A program made the position numbers and the translations under genes. Below are positions 1 through 12,813 of a DNA stretch of 64,000 nucleotides, one piece after another; the first letter of the stretch is position 1; each line of letters starts with the position of its first letter. This stretch comes from Ophiura sarsii (lineage: Eukaryota; Echinodermata; Ophiuroidea; Amphilepidida; Ophiuridae), in NCBI GenBank assembly GCA_035610835.1, contig CM069446.1, positions 3,611,001 through 3,675,000 of the forward strand, read 5' to 3'. The notes under the pieces are model-generated. The model was not told the DNA's origin and searched no databases. It worked only from the letters and a program-made list of their open reading frames with translations.

Positions 1-659
1 ATGTTGTAAGCCATGTATTAATTTAACTCCCAAACAATATGTAGGCCATTTAGACCTTTAATTACATGATATTTGGGACTCAAAGATGGTTCCACAGACA
101 AAAATCATGAAAATAGTACAGTACATGTACATTGTACAGTACACCCATCAAATTTACATTGTGTATACACATAATGATATACCTTCACAGTATAGTCAGC
201 GTCCTAATGCTATGGACATAATTCCAGCAATGCGTGCGTATGTGCATATATACATGTGTAAATCCGGAAGTGGGTACCGGACGCTTTCAAAAAATGACCG
301 CACGTCCCGATTGGTCAATTATGAAATCCCCATGCATGCATAGTTGTTCACGCATCTCATACATCTGAACGCAGTTCCTCGAAGAACAACAAAACACACT
401 TGTGTGAAATAGCTTGAATTTCATCCATAGCATTATGACAGTGACCAGGGGTCAAAATACTGTTTTGGCTATGAGGGATATTTTGAACAAATATAAAAGT
501 AGCTCTTTTAGTAAAGTACATTTTACCATAGGCCAACATTTTTTCAGAAGGCTATTTGTTAAAACTGGGAGCTAATCGCCCTTTTCTCCCGTGTATTTTG
601 AACCCTGACAGTGACTATAGTAACAGCTTTATTCCATAATTTGATTTTAATTGAGGGTA

Positions 660-863
660 GGGTAAAGTCCCCTATTTTCGGTCACTGGTCAAAATCGTGT
701 AATTGCATCGGTCGTCGCCATTTAAAAAGCAATTTAAAGCAATACCGGGCATCAACTATACAGGGGTTTTTAGTCGTGAGTTTATAACGACAAAGTCGTT
801 TTTATTACACGATTTGGGCCAAGTGACCGAAAATAGGTGCTGACCGAAAATAGGCGACTTTAC
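660..863. mobile_element. Short TIR element (MITE), TA-flanked
   Basis: The left end reads GGGTAAAGTCCCCTATTTTC and the right end is close to its reverse complement (ACCGAAAATAGG then CGACTTTAC). TA lies at both borders (658-659 and 864-865). It is about 200 bp with no coding capacity. The TA borders suggest a Tc1/mariner-type nonautonomous element. It directly abuts the next TA-flanked element. Confidence 0.55.
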
Positions 864-867
864 TATA

Positions 868-1742
868 CAGGGTGAGTCAAAAACAAAAGTTTACCCGGAT
901 TGGTGATGTTTATTTTTAATTTTTTTAAATGACACTCGAGAGTTCAGTAAAGCATATATTTAACAAGCATTCTCTCCTGCTTATTATATATTAGGAAAAA
1001 GGAATGACACAAATTGAGCATTGCTAAGAGGAGTTATATATCTATTTATAAAGGTACTCATTTTGCAAGCTGTCCACAGAATACTTGACCAAACAAATGT
1101 AAAGTATGCATTTTAGCTGCGTACTTCCCTATTGACCGAGATTGGTGATGTTTTTCAAAACAAATAAATGACACTTAAAAGTTCAGTAAAGCATTTATTT
1201 ACCAAACATACTCTGCTGCTTATTAGAGAAAATCAATGAAGCAAATTGATCATTCCTAAGAGAAGTTATGCCTGTTTTACTGAAAGTAGCGCTCATGTTT
1301 GTAGCTGTCCATGGAATGCTTACTTAACATTTGTTTTGTCAAGTATTCCGTGGACAGCTTGCAAAATGAGTACCTTTATTAAAATAGGCATAACTCCTCT
1401 TAGCAATGATCAGCGTTCGTGATAACCGGTGTCGCATCGCGAAATGCTCCACACTTTTGAAGTATTGCTATTCAATTGCACAAATGTGTAGCTAAAAGTG
1501 CAATGCAAGAAGATACCAAAATGGCACTTGCTACACAAAACTAATAGTGCATCGCACTTTTTGCTACACAAAAAAAATGCTGGAAATTGAACGCTGGCAA
1601 TGATCAATGTGTGTCATTCTTTTTTCCTAATATAATAAGCAGGAGAGAATGCTTGTTAAATGCTTTACTGAACTCTCGAGAGTCATTTGTTTGTTTTTCA
1701 AAACATCACCAATCCGGGTAAACTTCTTTTTGTCTCGCCCTG
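868..1742. mobile_element. Long-inverted-repeat mariner-type MITE
   Basis: The left end begins CAGGGTGAGTCAAAAA and the right end finishes TTTTTGTCTCGCCCTG, with TA on both sides (866-867, 1743-1744). The similarity continues inwards for more than 150 bp, sharing for example the CTCGAGAGTTCAGTAAAGCAT segment in inverted form, so the element can fold into a long hairpin. No transposase is visible. A truncated relative lies at 53636. A hAT-like MITE is nested near the right arm. Confidence 0.8.
1411..1596. mobile_element. hAT-like MITE nested in the mariner-type MITE
   Basis: It starts CAGCGTTC and ends GAACGCTG, an 8-bp perfect terminal inverted repeat of hAT type. It is flanked by a perfect 8-bp target duplication GCAATGAT (1403-1410 and 1597-1604). 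Removing it restores the right arm of the surrounding hairpin element, so it inserted later. It is 186 bp and non-coding. Confidence 0.85.
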
Positions 1743-1744
1743 TA

Positions 1745-3050
1745 CATATATATTTATTTGCAAGAATTGAAATATAAAAAGTGTTATCATCAAATCTTAC
1801 CATATTTCATGAAATGTATGCCCCTTAGCACAGGACGCTACTTCTTTATCTGCATCAAAATACTCTGTACAAATCGTACAGGTGGAACAAATCACCATGG
1901 TGACAGACTGATGGTGACTCTGCCCTCTTGTATGCTACATAAGTCTCCAGGTACAGGCCTGGAATGGGTGAATAAAACAAGTAAATACAGAGCTCACAGG
2001 TCCACAAAGCAATATGCTCATAATTCAAAAACTATTGTAAAAAATAAAAATTATACAACTATATGAGATGGCTTCCCTTTTATTTGAGATATTACACTAA
2101 AATTAACTAAAATAATATTAACAGAGCTATGTGTCCAAAAGCAAGACAAAGTACAATTTTTCTTTGTCCTGTTCGATTGAATGCTTCGTTTTGTCACAAA
2201 AGACGATTTTCTGGGGACAAAATTTCTGACATGTTCGCTTTGCAAATTATTCGCCATTTTCGTAAATTTACACCTGGAAGCTTTTATGCCCACTAAGCAT
2301 GCTCGATCAGAACTAGTTCAAAAGGTCAAACCAAAAAGTAAAAAGGTCAAATTAAATAGAAAAGGGTCAATTACGATTGAAAACATTGTTTATCCGATGA
2401 AAATCGGTACAGGGAATCCGAGAAATTGCATTTAGTCTCAAGTTGCACCCAAAACCATCAAATTTTTTTAATTTCAAAGCAGTTTAGGGGTAAAAATGTT
2501 GTTCATATACATGTAGCCTACTACATCTGCAAGTGTTTTATGTTGGTCCCATTTCATTTAGAAATCGGGAATAATTAAAATACCAAGCAATACATAAGAT
2601 TCATTTTTTACATTTAAATTTAAAAAAAAAGGATGTCCACCGGACAACAATAAGCTTAAATTAGGTTGTCCGGCGCCTTTTTTGGTTGTTAGAACAGCCG
2701 GAAAACCACTTATATCGAACAGTGCAGCGACCTCGTGCCACCCAGTTCAGACAATTAATTGATATCTGAGTGAAACTAAAGTGATAGGCTTGAAAACATG
2801 TTCGTAATCTTAGCACTAATCTAATATTAGTGTTTAGAGCAAAGCTCTAAAACTAGTCTACCGCAAGAAATCTTATCTATTCCAATTCTTAAATTCACAC
2901 CATGAATTGCATTTCTCTAATCAAGAGCTTTCATTTGATATATAATTTGACTTTATTTATAGAAAAATGAATTTTGAGCGACAGCAGCTTCTTTTGAATC
3001 ATCATCAAAGTCTAAGACTAGACACTAGTCTAAGAGTAAGACAGAACTAT
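1745..3050. other. No gene seen
   Basis: This is AT-rich intergenic sequence. Open frames up to 102 codons occur on both strands without recognisable domains or splice context. I see nothing beyond small inverted repeats, such as a short GGACAAC/GTTGTCC pair near 2640-2680. Confidence 0.4.
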
Positions 3051-3207
3051 TTTTTAATCGCACAATAGATTGTATATAGCACCCTGCACGTCTGCGCGAC
3101 ACGTTTTGACGTTATCCTTGGACAAGCTTCACTGCTTTTTATGATTTCACCATAAATAAATTGGCATTGAAAGATTGAAGATGATTCAAGGTTTAATTGC
3201 GAATCTG

Positions 3208-3319
3208 AAAATATCCATTGATTATCTTTTTCTGTTGCATTGTGGGATTGAAAAGGGACAACATATGCCCCCTTCTCTATCCCACAGTGCATCAGAAAAG
3301 GATAATCAATGGATTTTTT
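3208..3319. repeat. Foldback hairpin
   Basis: Two arms of about 40 bp (3208-3248 and 3279-3319) are near-perfect reverse complements around a 30-bp spacer. This produces mirror-image open frames on both strands. The right arm plus the adjoining GATTGGCGAT segment recurs near 3700-3740, so this is a dispersed element rather than a unique structure. Confidence 0.7.
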
Positions 3320-3369
3320 TTCCAATTGGCGATAAGCCATTAATTAAGGATTATTACCTGTATTTGTAA

Positions 3370-4885
3370 GCTGTACCTGTCGAATTCGGAAGTCGGCGGC
3401 CCTAAAATTCGCAGTGCAGATGAGTTTCGGGGTGTTGTGTCTTTCCTACAGTATCAATTTGTAGAACACCTCCCTAGATTTGGAGTAAGTTTGTTATTTA
3501 TTTCCATAAAACATTTCAACTTACAAATAACAATGTTAAAACTCTAAAAGGGCATCATTTTAATTATAAAACTTAGGTCCAAATCTGGCGCGCTACTTTC
3601 GTGTTGTTGTAGTAGGTTGCCTTATTGTTCTTATGTCCTGTTGCTTCATGAGCGGAAAACCCCTAACACGACATTCTAAAATCACCAAACATAATCAAAA
3701 AGGATATAAATCAATGGATTTTTTTCTCTGATTGGCGATGAAGGCCAGGCTTGTTGCATGATAAATTGCGTAACTTTGAATAGGACGAGGCTTTTGTCAA
3801 ATCCTTTTATTTCATGGTTTTGATTAACACAAAACTTGATTTAAAATGCTCATTGGACTAAAGTAAATCTGTTAGTGTTACTTTTTCAATATTTTAACAA
3901 AAAAGTTATGGAAAGAATAAAGAAAGAAAAAAAGAAATTGTAGAATTCCTGAAAAATGATGCGCGAGGGGATGAGAAACTGCTCTATTTTTTTACTTGGT
4001 CTAAACAAGTACTTTAAGTTTATGCATCGTACGCGTCGTGCACGTGGTGAAGTCTTCAATGGTAAAATAAAACACATTTGGTAGAAGCCATATGAATTTG
4101 GTTTATAATTTTGATATTTTGACATTAAATTTAAAATTAAACATAAATTCATGAATTTTACATCAAATATTGCAAATTAAGCTTTACGATTTCAGGTGGT
4201 AGTTAGTAAATGGCAGGCATAACTGTAAGCATTGTGTAAGCAGTTTTGTCTATTATATCACCGTATGTATAAATAATGGATGTTATATACCGCGTTCTTG
4301 GAGATAGTCCTAATATTATTCTTTGGTCCTAATGTAGTAATTATATAATCTACAAATCATTGAAACGCTAACGGGATGTACATTAGGGTCATTAAGTATA
4401 GGCCCTCACCTCATTCACACCTCTTGAAGAGTAGGCGGTCCTGAATAGAGATTTCATGAAAATATTCAGGAACCGCCGGCAGACTATACCAACGAAAATC
4501 CTTAAGAATGTCGCTGCAGTGACACACGTTTTCCTGGTAAAAAATAAATAATGTTTTTGGTTACTAAACATCCACAAGTAAATTATTTTGGGGTTTATAA
4601 GGTAAAAAAAAAACGTCTCAGAAGAAACCTACAAAATATAAATAAATAAATAAAATAAAAATAGCTTAAGTTGAATTCACAATTAATAATCTTATAAAGA
4701 GCAGTTGTTTTCAGTGCTTTCTTTCTAAAAAAAAAAGAAAGAAAGAAAAAAGGAAAATGCTGCTGGTTTTGTTGAATACGAAATTTCACTCAAATTCTGA
4801 AACTAGAAGGTTACAGGTAAAGATCATAATTCCGATTCCGAAAATGTGTTTGGCGCCACCTATGGCAAACAATAAAAGCAAGATA
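3370..4885. other. No gene seen; repeat fragments only
   Basis: A partial copy of the preceding foldback lies near 3695-3745. At about 3960-4010 there is a terminal fragment (GATGAGAAACTG followed by ACTTGGTCTAA) of the TIR family seen complete at 15696-16495. The rest is AT-rich with no supported gene. Confidence 0.4.
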
Positions 4886-4888
4886 ATA

Positions 4889-5269
4889 CCAACTACAATC
4901 AAAGAAAATAATAGTTGGCACACTTGACGCAACTTATTACAACTATCCCTGTGCTCGCAATTGAGATCAGACTAGGGACATAGGCCTATCACTATTTAAT
5001 AGAAAGCAAAAGTCTCCCCCTTTCTTAAATCCTTCCCACCCCCTATCAATCAATGTTGGGGGAACTGCCAAGGCTTCTGATAACATGACTCGGTCTGTTA
5101 CTTTCATGGATCAACATAGAACTGGAATCGGCCACTCGCGGAAATATAATGGTATAGACTACCGCGAGTGACCGATACCAGTTCTAGGATCAACATTGCC
5201 TCGGGAGAGGGGTGGGTTTTTCCGTAATTAGGACAAAGTGTGCCAACCTTTTTTCCCTTGATTGTAGGT
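4889..5269. mobile_element. Foldback MITE with inner hairpin
   Basis: The outer arms carry CCAACTACAATCAAAG with TTGGCACACTTG on the left and the reverse complements AAGTGTGCCAACC and CTTGATTGTAGG on the right. An inner hairpin pairs AGAACTGGAATCGG with CCGATACCAGTTCT, and CACTCGCGG with CCGCGAGTG (about 5117-5186). It is non-coding, about 380 bp, and I cannot assign the superfamily. Confidence 0.6.
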
Positions 5270-5917
5270 GTGGGGAAACAAGCAATAACAACTAAGGGAT
5301 AATAATAAAGCTATAAAACGGTGAAAAGTTCTAAGATATGAAATGAACACCCTCTTCTATCATGTCTATTGAAAATTGAGGCCGCACCCAGCCATGATGG
5401 ACGTCTGTCTTGTTTTGAAAATGTAGGCCCAATAAACATTTTGTGAAACCTCGTCAAAAGGATTCGAATCATGTAACAAACATCTTTATATTCAGTTCTG
5501 CTTGGATATACACAGGGTCTCTTTCTATTATTTAAACCTATTCAATCTCAATACAAAAATGTTATTTTGCATAACACTGGTGGTGAAGGGCAATTGTTTA
5601 AGTGGAAGTTGTATCTTAGGAGTAAACCTTTGAAACTGTAAAGTGGCACAACATCGATTCTGTGTAGCTCTAGTTAATTGTCCATATCTCAGGATTGACA
5701 AATCCAAATCAGATAAAATAAACGGCATCTGAAAGCTTTGTGTTTTCCCTTTTCGTGTGTATAAACATATTACACCAAACTTTAGGACTTCATGGTCAAC
5801 AAGTTGCGCAAACATGTGCACAATTTTTTAGGGACACCCTGTATAGCACCACCATTCAACCCTTTTCCTAAAAATTATTACACTTCAGGGTTTCTATATC
5901 TATTTTGAAACAATTAA

Positions 5918-6281
5918 CTGTATATGTTCCGATCACTTTTTTGGGGCTATGATTCTTTTTTCACATCAAGATATTTTCATATCAGAAGAATCCCCATATT
6001 TTTCTCATTAGGCTATGTCTGTAAAATCTTAGGGGCCAGAACTGTTCCATTTAGAAATTATAGGCGAAACTGTGGTGAATTACTGCCAAAGGTGATTAAC
6101 CACCGACCAGTTTGTGTACTACTCAATGGGCAAAATTATTGTGACCTTGTGATTCTAAAAAAAGAACTTTTGCAGTTATGCAACTCAAACTTTGCAATGT
6201 GACAATTTTAAGGATGACCTTCTATATAAAATAGAAAACATCAAGTTGAAAATCGGGCCAGCAATCGGAACATCTATACCT
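5918..6281. mobile_element. TTAA-flanked MITE, family 2, diverged copy
   Basis: TTAA at 5914-5917 and 6282-6285 flanks termini that read about ATATGTTCCGATCAC and, inverted, AGATGTTCCGATTG. The interior is clearly homologous to 44552-44897, for example around AAATATGGGGATTCTTCTGA inverted and CAACTCAAACTTTG. The frame of 92 codons inside it is a chance frame. Confidence 0.7.
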
Positions 6282-6289
6282 TTAATTTT

Positions 6290-8080
6290 GTCCAAACTTC
6301 ACTTTTCTCTGCAATCTCTCCGAATGCCCCTTGAGCCCCTGTGAGTCTACATAATTTAAATAATGATAGCGGGCCATTACCGGTCTATTTATTTATTAAA
6401 GTAGAAGGGTTTTTTTCAGCTGAATTTTATCATAATAATATTAAAACCGTTAACGATGTTGTATTATGATTATCTGCAATTTGGAAAGCGGAGCGACCGT
6501 CTATAATACAGGCGTCGTCGGGCCACCCCTTGGCAATGCCCTAAATACTGTACATCTGGGACAGTCAAAAGTGCGACGGAATCCATGTCGTGATCCACAT
6601 CAGGTTCATTGGCATTTTAAATGACACACATGTCACAAACAAACTATTCAAACTAGGCCCCTATACAATGCTTATAATAATAGCATTATTCATCAACACC
6701 TCACTTACAAAATAAAAACAGAATATTTTAATGAACGAGTAAACCTGTTACGCCTAAACCTATTATAATCACCCTTATTCACCAATAATGATAGAATATC
6801 CAATTTCGAGGGAGATGCACGTGTGCAACTCAAATGGATTACCCCTAGGATGACATCATCTGAATGGCTTACTTTTCGTAAGCCCCTTCCATATGAATTC
6901 ACAAACACATTCCTCAATAATGTTAAGAAAACATTTAGAGTGTAACACAAAAGGCCCCTTTTCTACGTTTATAAGTCACTGACCCTTCACACATAGACCC
7001 TATATGAAAGTCAAACTTAAAGTGACATTGTCTATTATTCATCATTGCCTCTTTATTGGAGAAGCATTGAAGCAAAATGATTCCTCTCACACGTTTGGTT
7101 TTGTTCATTTTCTCTAAGCCCACTTAAGCTGATTAACACGGTTTAAGGGAACCGTGTCGTAATCCTGAAATTGATTCATTTTAAACGTTGTCTTTTTGTG
7201 TTTACAAGAGCGGCGAGTCTTTATCTTTTACAAGTAAACACGCACAACTCGCAGGTGATGCACTGCAGGTGATGTAACGTGCAGGTGGGCGGAGGAGGCG
7301 GTCATCATTTGAGGCGGTCATCATTTAAGACATTCAATATTTATTTTCTGTGAAGATGACGAAAATGTTCGATTTTTTTATAATTAGGGAATGGGATTAA
7401 GCTTAAAGTGTAAATGAGCTTATACAATATGAATTGATTGGTGTGTTTCTTGTAAAGATTTAACACCTTAGTGCGGTATTTCTCTTTTAACAAACCAATT
7501 AAACAAACAGAAAATAACGTGTCATGGTGAAGGAATTCGTCTCCATCTGAGGAAATAAAGATACAACCCACATTTTTCATGACATTTTAAGAGTTGTCCT
7601 CAACTATTGTTCACTTGCTAGGCCTATTACAATGAATTATTTGGGAAATGTATATAATGTAATTATATTATTTAATGTCGCTAGACGACGAACCTTAATA
7701 TTTTGATAAGCATTTTCTTAAACTATTCATAATTTAAGAGGTTATATTTTTACATCAAATTTATTAAAAGTGCCGTCTACTCTCTTTTCACTGTTTAATA
7801 CTAATAGGCCTGGAACGAAAGTTTTTAATATTGAAGACCTTTGGCTTATATTTCACTAGAGATCGTGACCTTGGCCCTATTTTGGAAACTCCTATATTAT
7901 GTATACTATATATCTTATGGTCAATTTGATATCCTGTTGTTCCGCAATATTAATATACTAATGTTCTTAATTTCGTTCGTCTCTGTGTGCACGTTGACAG
8001 TTTGTAGGCCTAAGTCACCATATAATATATAAAGCTTACCAAGTTGAAATATCTGTATTTTTATTTTATTTTAATTATTA
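6290..8080. other. No gene seen
   Basis: This stretch holds several 60-97 codon open frames with no recognisable domain. A short perfect hairpin CACGGTTTAAGGGAACCGTG sits at about 7138-7157. There is also a short GCAGGTGATG direct repeat near 7250-7275. Nothing else is supported. Confidence 0.35.
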
Positions 8081-8086
8081 ATTTTC

Positions 8087-8420
8087 ACATACACTTTTGG
8101 AACAGTGGCATCAGTCTTTTCGACTGATGCGTCCATAAAGAAAATATTACACAATATTTCCAAATATATATAAAAAATTGGAAGAATAATATATTATACA
8201 AATATTTACGTGATAACGTACAAGGTAAATGCTACGTGCGGTTCATGCACGACGTTTAAAATATACGATTTGCCAAACACATAAAATATTTGAAGTATAA
8301 AAGGGTAACTCATCACTAACAGAGAACATCCTAGCAAATGACACATTTAAATAGTTATTTGCCAGATATAAAGATTCTCCAAAAGTCAACTAAATTATGG
8401 AGTGATAGTTTTAGGGGGGA
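8087..8420 (-). mobile_element. LINE 3'-end fragment
   Basis: Read on the minus strand, this segment ends TTTATGGACGCATCAGTC, an A/T hairpin, GTTCCAAAAGTG, then AT-rich tail sequence. It matches 15880-16230 over about 330 bp, including GCTACGTGCGGT and GATATAAAGATTCTCCAAAA. The pattern of a short GC hairpin just before an (AAAT)n-like tail is typical of non-LTR retrotransposon 3' ends. No coding part remains. Confidence 0.6.
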
Positions 8421-8449
8421 GGGGGGCTTTATGGGGGGGGGGGGGGGGT
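8414..8449. repeat. Poly-G tracts
   Basis: Three runs of G are separated by a few bases, the last about 16 G long. Such G runs occur at several places in the window, often at element termini. No element end is evident here. Confidence 0.8.
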
Positions 8450-9879
8450 GACATTCAAACAAGTATTACCTAAAATTAAACAAAGTTGTGTATTAATCAC
8501 TAACACTGAAGAAATAATAAAGTTTGTACTACTGTTCCCTGATACCATCGGAACCCAAGTTGGTACCAATTCAGCCAAAAAGCACTTCAACAAATTCCAT
8601 GTATTCAATTTAATTAAATACTTACCAATAATAGGCTATTTGATAATGGTCCTCTATTATCATGATTATAGGCTTAATCCAAATTAACTTAATCCAATTG
8701 CCTTGGCTATCATAATTTTACTCAATAGCTGATTAAACCTTTAATCTAGTTATCCCATTATTAAATTAATTGAGCCGTTTAGGGTTATTAATCAAACCTC
8801 ATTCACACCTTGATTTGATGAGTAGCTTAATCCAATTACCATGTCCCGTGCCCTGTCACGTATCAAGGAGTACGTAACAAGCCATTAAATTGATCGTGAG
8901 CCAATTAAAGATACTTATTTCATGAACATATTTTAAAGCCTATAATAATACTTATTATTCAATAATAAATACTTTATCGATCCCACCTCCAAAATGACCT
9001 GGGGGTAATTTCATGAATATTGCTAAAGGTATAGTCTCCCCCACCCACCCACACCTACGTGAAATTCACGAGAGGTGACACAAATGTGGGGTGGGGCAAC
9101 CTTTTTACGAAAATGTCACTGCACTGTCGGTTCACTTTAAATTTTCGCCCCCAATATGAAATACCTGGCTACGCCACTAGTCACTGCGTGGACTTGAACA
9201 GTCAGTCGAGTCTATCAACGTTCCATGAATTAGCGAATTTTTACCTCATCACCGGAGTAATTTAATTCACATTTGTCAGACATTGTTTTATTTTATTACA
9301 TGCCTTCGTGGTGGTAAGAGTGGTATAGAAACGAAAGTATGAAAATATCGGGTCATACACAATATTAATAGCGTTTTAATTGAATGATAGACATATTTAT
9401 TTATTAATTTATTCAGGTCAATAGATAAGTCAACGTACATAGATAAATTAAAATTTGATGAGATCAATTCCATTTCAAAATGTGCCTCAATTCAATTTTT
9501 CATTTTCCTGAACTAAATGTCACCCTCTCCCAATCCGTATGTGATAACACAATGACCTTAATTGTATTTATGCAGACACCATTTAAAATAACTCAGCGTT
9601 TACTACTCTTTATTACGTTATCAATAAAATGAAATTAGGATGATTATTATCAATTGGCCTTGTGTTGAATGAAGTGTTTAATCCAATTTCGACGTCTCCT
9701 CACGCAGTTTGGAGTGTCCCATTGAACAAAATAGCTAATTAGATGAGTACTTGATCAACTACATTATCTCATTGTACTCGCTGTTAGACGATTTGATATA
9801 AAAATCAATATTGGATTCTTGATAATATTGAGCTGAACGTATGATGGATGGAATGGTGGAGGGCGCAAATATTATTAAA

Positions 9880-10080
9880 AATGTATATATTTATTCATTT
9901 ATGAATTTATTTGTGTTTGTTTGTTTGTTAGTGTTTTTTCTTGGGGGGGGGGGGAGGTATTTGTTTGTTTGTTTGTTTTCGTGTGTTTGTTTGTTTGTGT
10001 TTTCGTGTTTGTTTCTTTGTTTATGTATTATTAGTTTAATTTTATTTATTTATTCATTTATTTAGTTATTGATTCATTTA
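9880..10080. repeat. Low-complexity (GTTT)n / T-rich tract
   Basis: Imperfect GTTT and ATTT repeats with an embedded G run (about 9943-9955). The 74-codon hydrophobic frame across it (Phe/Leu/Cys-rich) is explained entirely by the repeat. Confidence 0.8.
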
Positions 10081-10189
10081 CGTAATTTACAAACAAAAGA
10101 GGCCTAATAGAGACAAAAGAGACGAAACTCCTCATAATTATCATTTAAATAATGCATTTATCATGTACATTGTTCCATCAAATTTTGTA

Positions 10190-10560
10190 AATATACAACC
10201 AAAACAGATGTCCAGGGATAGCACTGGAGCAAAATAGTGAGAGGTCCCATGAAATTTTTCAGGACCCCGTAGGACTTCAAAAAACAAATTTAAGGGGTCC
10301 ACCAAGAAATTGAGGGGTCCTGAAGTTTGGGTATTTGAAAATTTGACTTTTTTACGGAGAGTTTTAATGAATTTATATTGTGAGCAAAGGATGGATATGT
10401 AATTTACCGAATATTTTAAGGTTTCCATTTCCATACATCGTCAAATTTAAGGGGTCCCTTCAATTTTGATCGGGACCCGCAAGTCTTTCCAATTTGAAAC
10501 CTGACGCGTCACTATAAAAAAGTGAGAGGTCTAGGACGCGCAGACGCGTCAGAATGCGAC
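10190..10560. repeat. GGGGTCC-rich repeat region
   Basis: Several copies of AGGGGTCC and GGGACCC occur in both orientations, together with repeats of GTGAGAGGTC and GACGCGTC. This suggests a degenerate, internally duplicated element. Borders are not clear. Confidence 0.35.
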
Positions 10561-11253
10561 CCCTGCAGATGTCTTACGTTATTTTCAAAATACATTTTAT
10601 TTTACATTTTGGTTGGAAATGTCCGCAATCTTAAAATAATGCAAAGTAGATACCGTATTATAGGTCTACGATACAAGAAAATGAACGTTAGTATAAATAA
10701 ACGTTTTGAAGATTGATTTGAATGAAATACAAGACTAATGGAAAGATGATGTTACTGGCTATTGGTCGGAAATGAAAACCATGTTTTCTGACGGTGACAT
10801 GATCATTTTAGTAGCCTATGATTCGATTAGGGATAGGGCTATATAATGTTATAACGCAAATGGATATGGGCTAAGTGCAAGGAAATCTTGTTATTGGGTG
10901 AAATATAGTCTTCATGAAAATGACAGTAATAGTCTGTTTACCTACTAAAAAAAGCATTTACCTGTAACACAAAAGAAATTTTATACAAAAAACCAGATTA
11001 GAAATGTTTTCATTTCATTATTGTTTTTTTTGTTTTCTTACCTAAGTTTAGGCTAAACACAATTCTTTTTGCAACAAAATAAACTTTGGCTCGTTCAAAA
11101 CGGTGCTATAATAACAGAGGAGCCAATTAATTGGGCCGATTTTTGACTTAAAAGTGACAAAATCAATGGCAAACTGTCCATGGACCACATCGTGAACTGG
11201 TGGTGAACGTATGAGTTGGCCCTTAGTCAGGGGTTGACAGTGTTGCTAATAAA

Positions 11254-11609
11254 GGTAGATGACCCGATCACATTTCCGATTTTCAACTTGAAGTTTTCTA
11301 TTCTACATGAAAGGTCATCCTTAAAAAGATCGTGTTCCAAAGTTTGAGTTGCATAGCTCTAATGGTTCTTATTTTAGACGCACAAGAGGCTGTGAACTGT
11401 ACCAATTGAGTAGTACACAAACTATATCGGTGGTTACCACCATTCGCGGTAATTCGACGTTATTTCATCGATTTCTCCGTAATTATACCGATTTAGGCCG
11501 TCAAATTTCAGTATGATGATGAGAAAAATACGAGCTTTCATATGATATGAAAATCTCCGTATGTTTGAAATAATTCTGTGTTACGAAAATGTGATCGGGT
11601 CATCTACCT
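11254..11609. mobile_element. TTAA-type MITE, family 2, with perfect termini
   Basis: The ends AGGTAGATGACCCGATCACA and its reverse complement TGTGATCGGGTCATCTACCT match perfectly. The right flank is TTAA (11610-11613) and the left is ATAA. The first 100 bp match the inverted right end of the copy at 44552. No coding capacity. Confidence 0.8.
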
Positions 11610-11737
11610 TTAATATCATAATATTTGGTATCTAAACATAATAAATCACATATTAAAATAAATAATTAGGCCCTATTTCTAAAATTTTAAATAAAAAGTG
11701 AAAAACAACACTGAATTTGGCTTTGTCCTCTCTAGTC

Positions 11738-12173
11738 CGGGGGGGGGGGGGGGGGGGGCGGTACTCATCCAAGACGGTATACGGGGGTGTGCCGCTCTAA
11801 TGGTAGGCCTATAGCTTTTTGGGCACAAAATCCCTAAGCATGGGGTATGATTTTGTGCTGGAAATCCCTATAATAATGGGGTCACTTTTTCAAATGGGTC
11901 TATTTTCGCGAAATTTGTGTCTATTTTCGCGAAATTTGTGTCTATTTTCGCGAAATTTGTGTCTATTTTCGCGAAATTTGTGTCTATTTTCGCGATAATT
12001 TGCAAAAATTAGGTATATTTTCCCTGATAATTTGCGAAAATTTGGTCTAAAATGTAGCAATACCCCTAAAAATAGGTACCGATTTTTTCAAAATCACACC
12101 TAAAAATGGGTATGGGTTTTGAATCTCCAGCGGCACACCCCCGACCAAACCAAATCCGAGTACCGCCACCCGG
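11738..12173. mobile_element. Poly-G-ended element, copy 1
   Basis: It begins CGGGG with about 19 G, then GTACTCATCC, and ends CCGAGTACCGCCACCCGG. It is flanked by a perfect 8-bp duplication CTCTAGTC (11730-11737 and 12174-12181). The interior matches the copy at 63509 along its length. It contains about five tandem 21-bp units of the TCTATTTTCGCGAAATTTGTG type (about 11900-11995), whereas the other copy has only one or two. The duplication length is consistent with the hAT superfamily, but the ends do not have the usual CAG start. Confidence 0.85.
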
Positions 12174-12813
12174 CTCTAGTCTCATAAAAGCCCTGCATAA
12201 CGATACAAAGCCAATCATCATTTCAATTAATTCAAACACACATTTGATGCTAAACTACCCCAACTCATTTTATTACCTCTTTGTTAAAATGGGATAACTT
12301 TTACAATTTTAAATTTGTTTTATTTTTATTTTTAAATCCCAAAATTTTCAACAGTTTTGAATAAAGAAGTCGTCTATTCCGGGTCCTCAAATTAAAAACA
12401 AATGGATCCGTCAGGCCCGTGGAACAGGGTTGTTTCCCTTTGTCCTAAACGACATGTTTTGTATGATCGATTATAAAGGTGAGTTTTTCTTATTCAGGCT
12501 GTCTCAGGCTATCCCCTATGCAGTGTTTTATCCTTCTGCCTTAATAATTGCACTTGTTTTTTTCTTCTTCTTTTTTAATGTTTTTTTTAAATAAATAAAT
12601 AATTACACTTCTTGGTAAATTTCAAATCCATCTGAACCTTACGAAAAAAGTCATAACATTAGCCTGTCTGCATAGTACAATTAGACCGAGTCTACAATAG
12701 ACAACTATTTAGATATTAATCCATTATATTGTATTCACTCAGGTATTCACTCTTCAATGTCGTTCACTCAATATTCTTTGTGATGATGGCACTCATCTGA
12801 GGGATCATCAGTA

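Noticed and set aside
5514..5838. Mariner-type element with CAGGGT...ACCCTG ends
   Set aside because: The right end ACACCCTG followed by TA is suggestive, but the left end lacks a TA and matches poorly, so borders are not supported.
8980..9185. hAT-like right end (GGCTACGCCACTAG)
   Set aside because: The terminus looks hAT-like, but no left end or target duplication could be found.
9841..10065. Small hydrophobic membrane-protein-like frame
   Set aside because: Explained by (GTTT)n low-complexity sequence.
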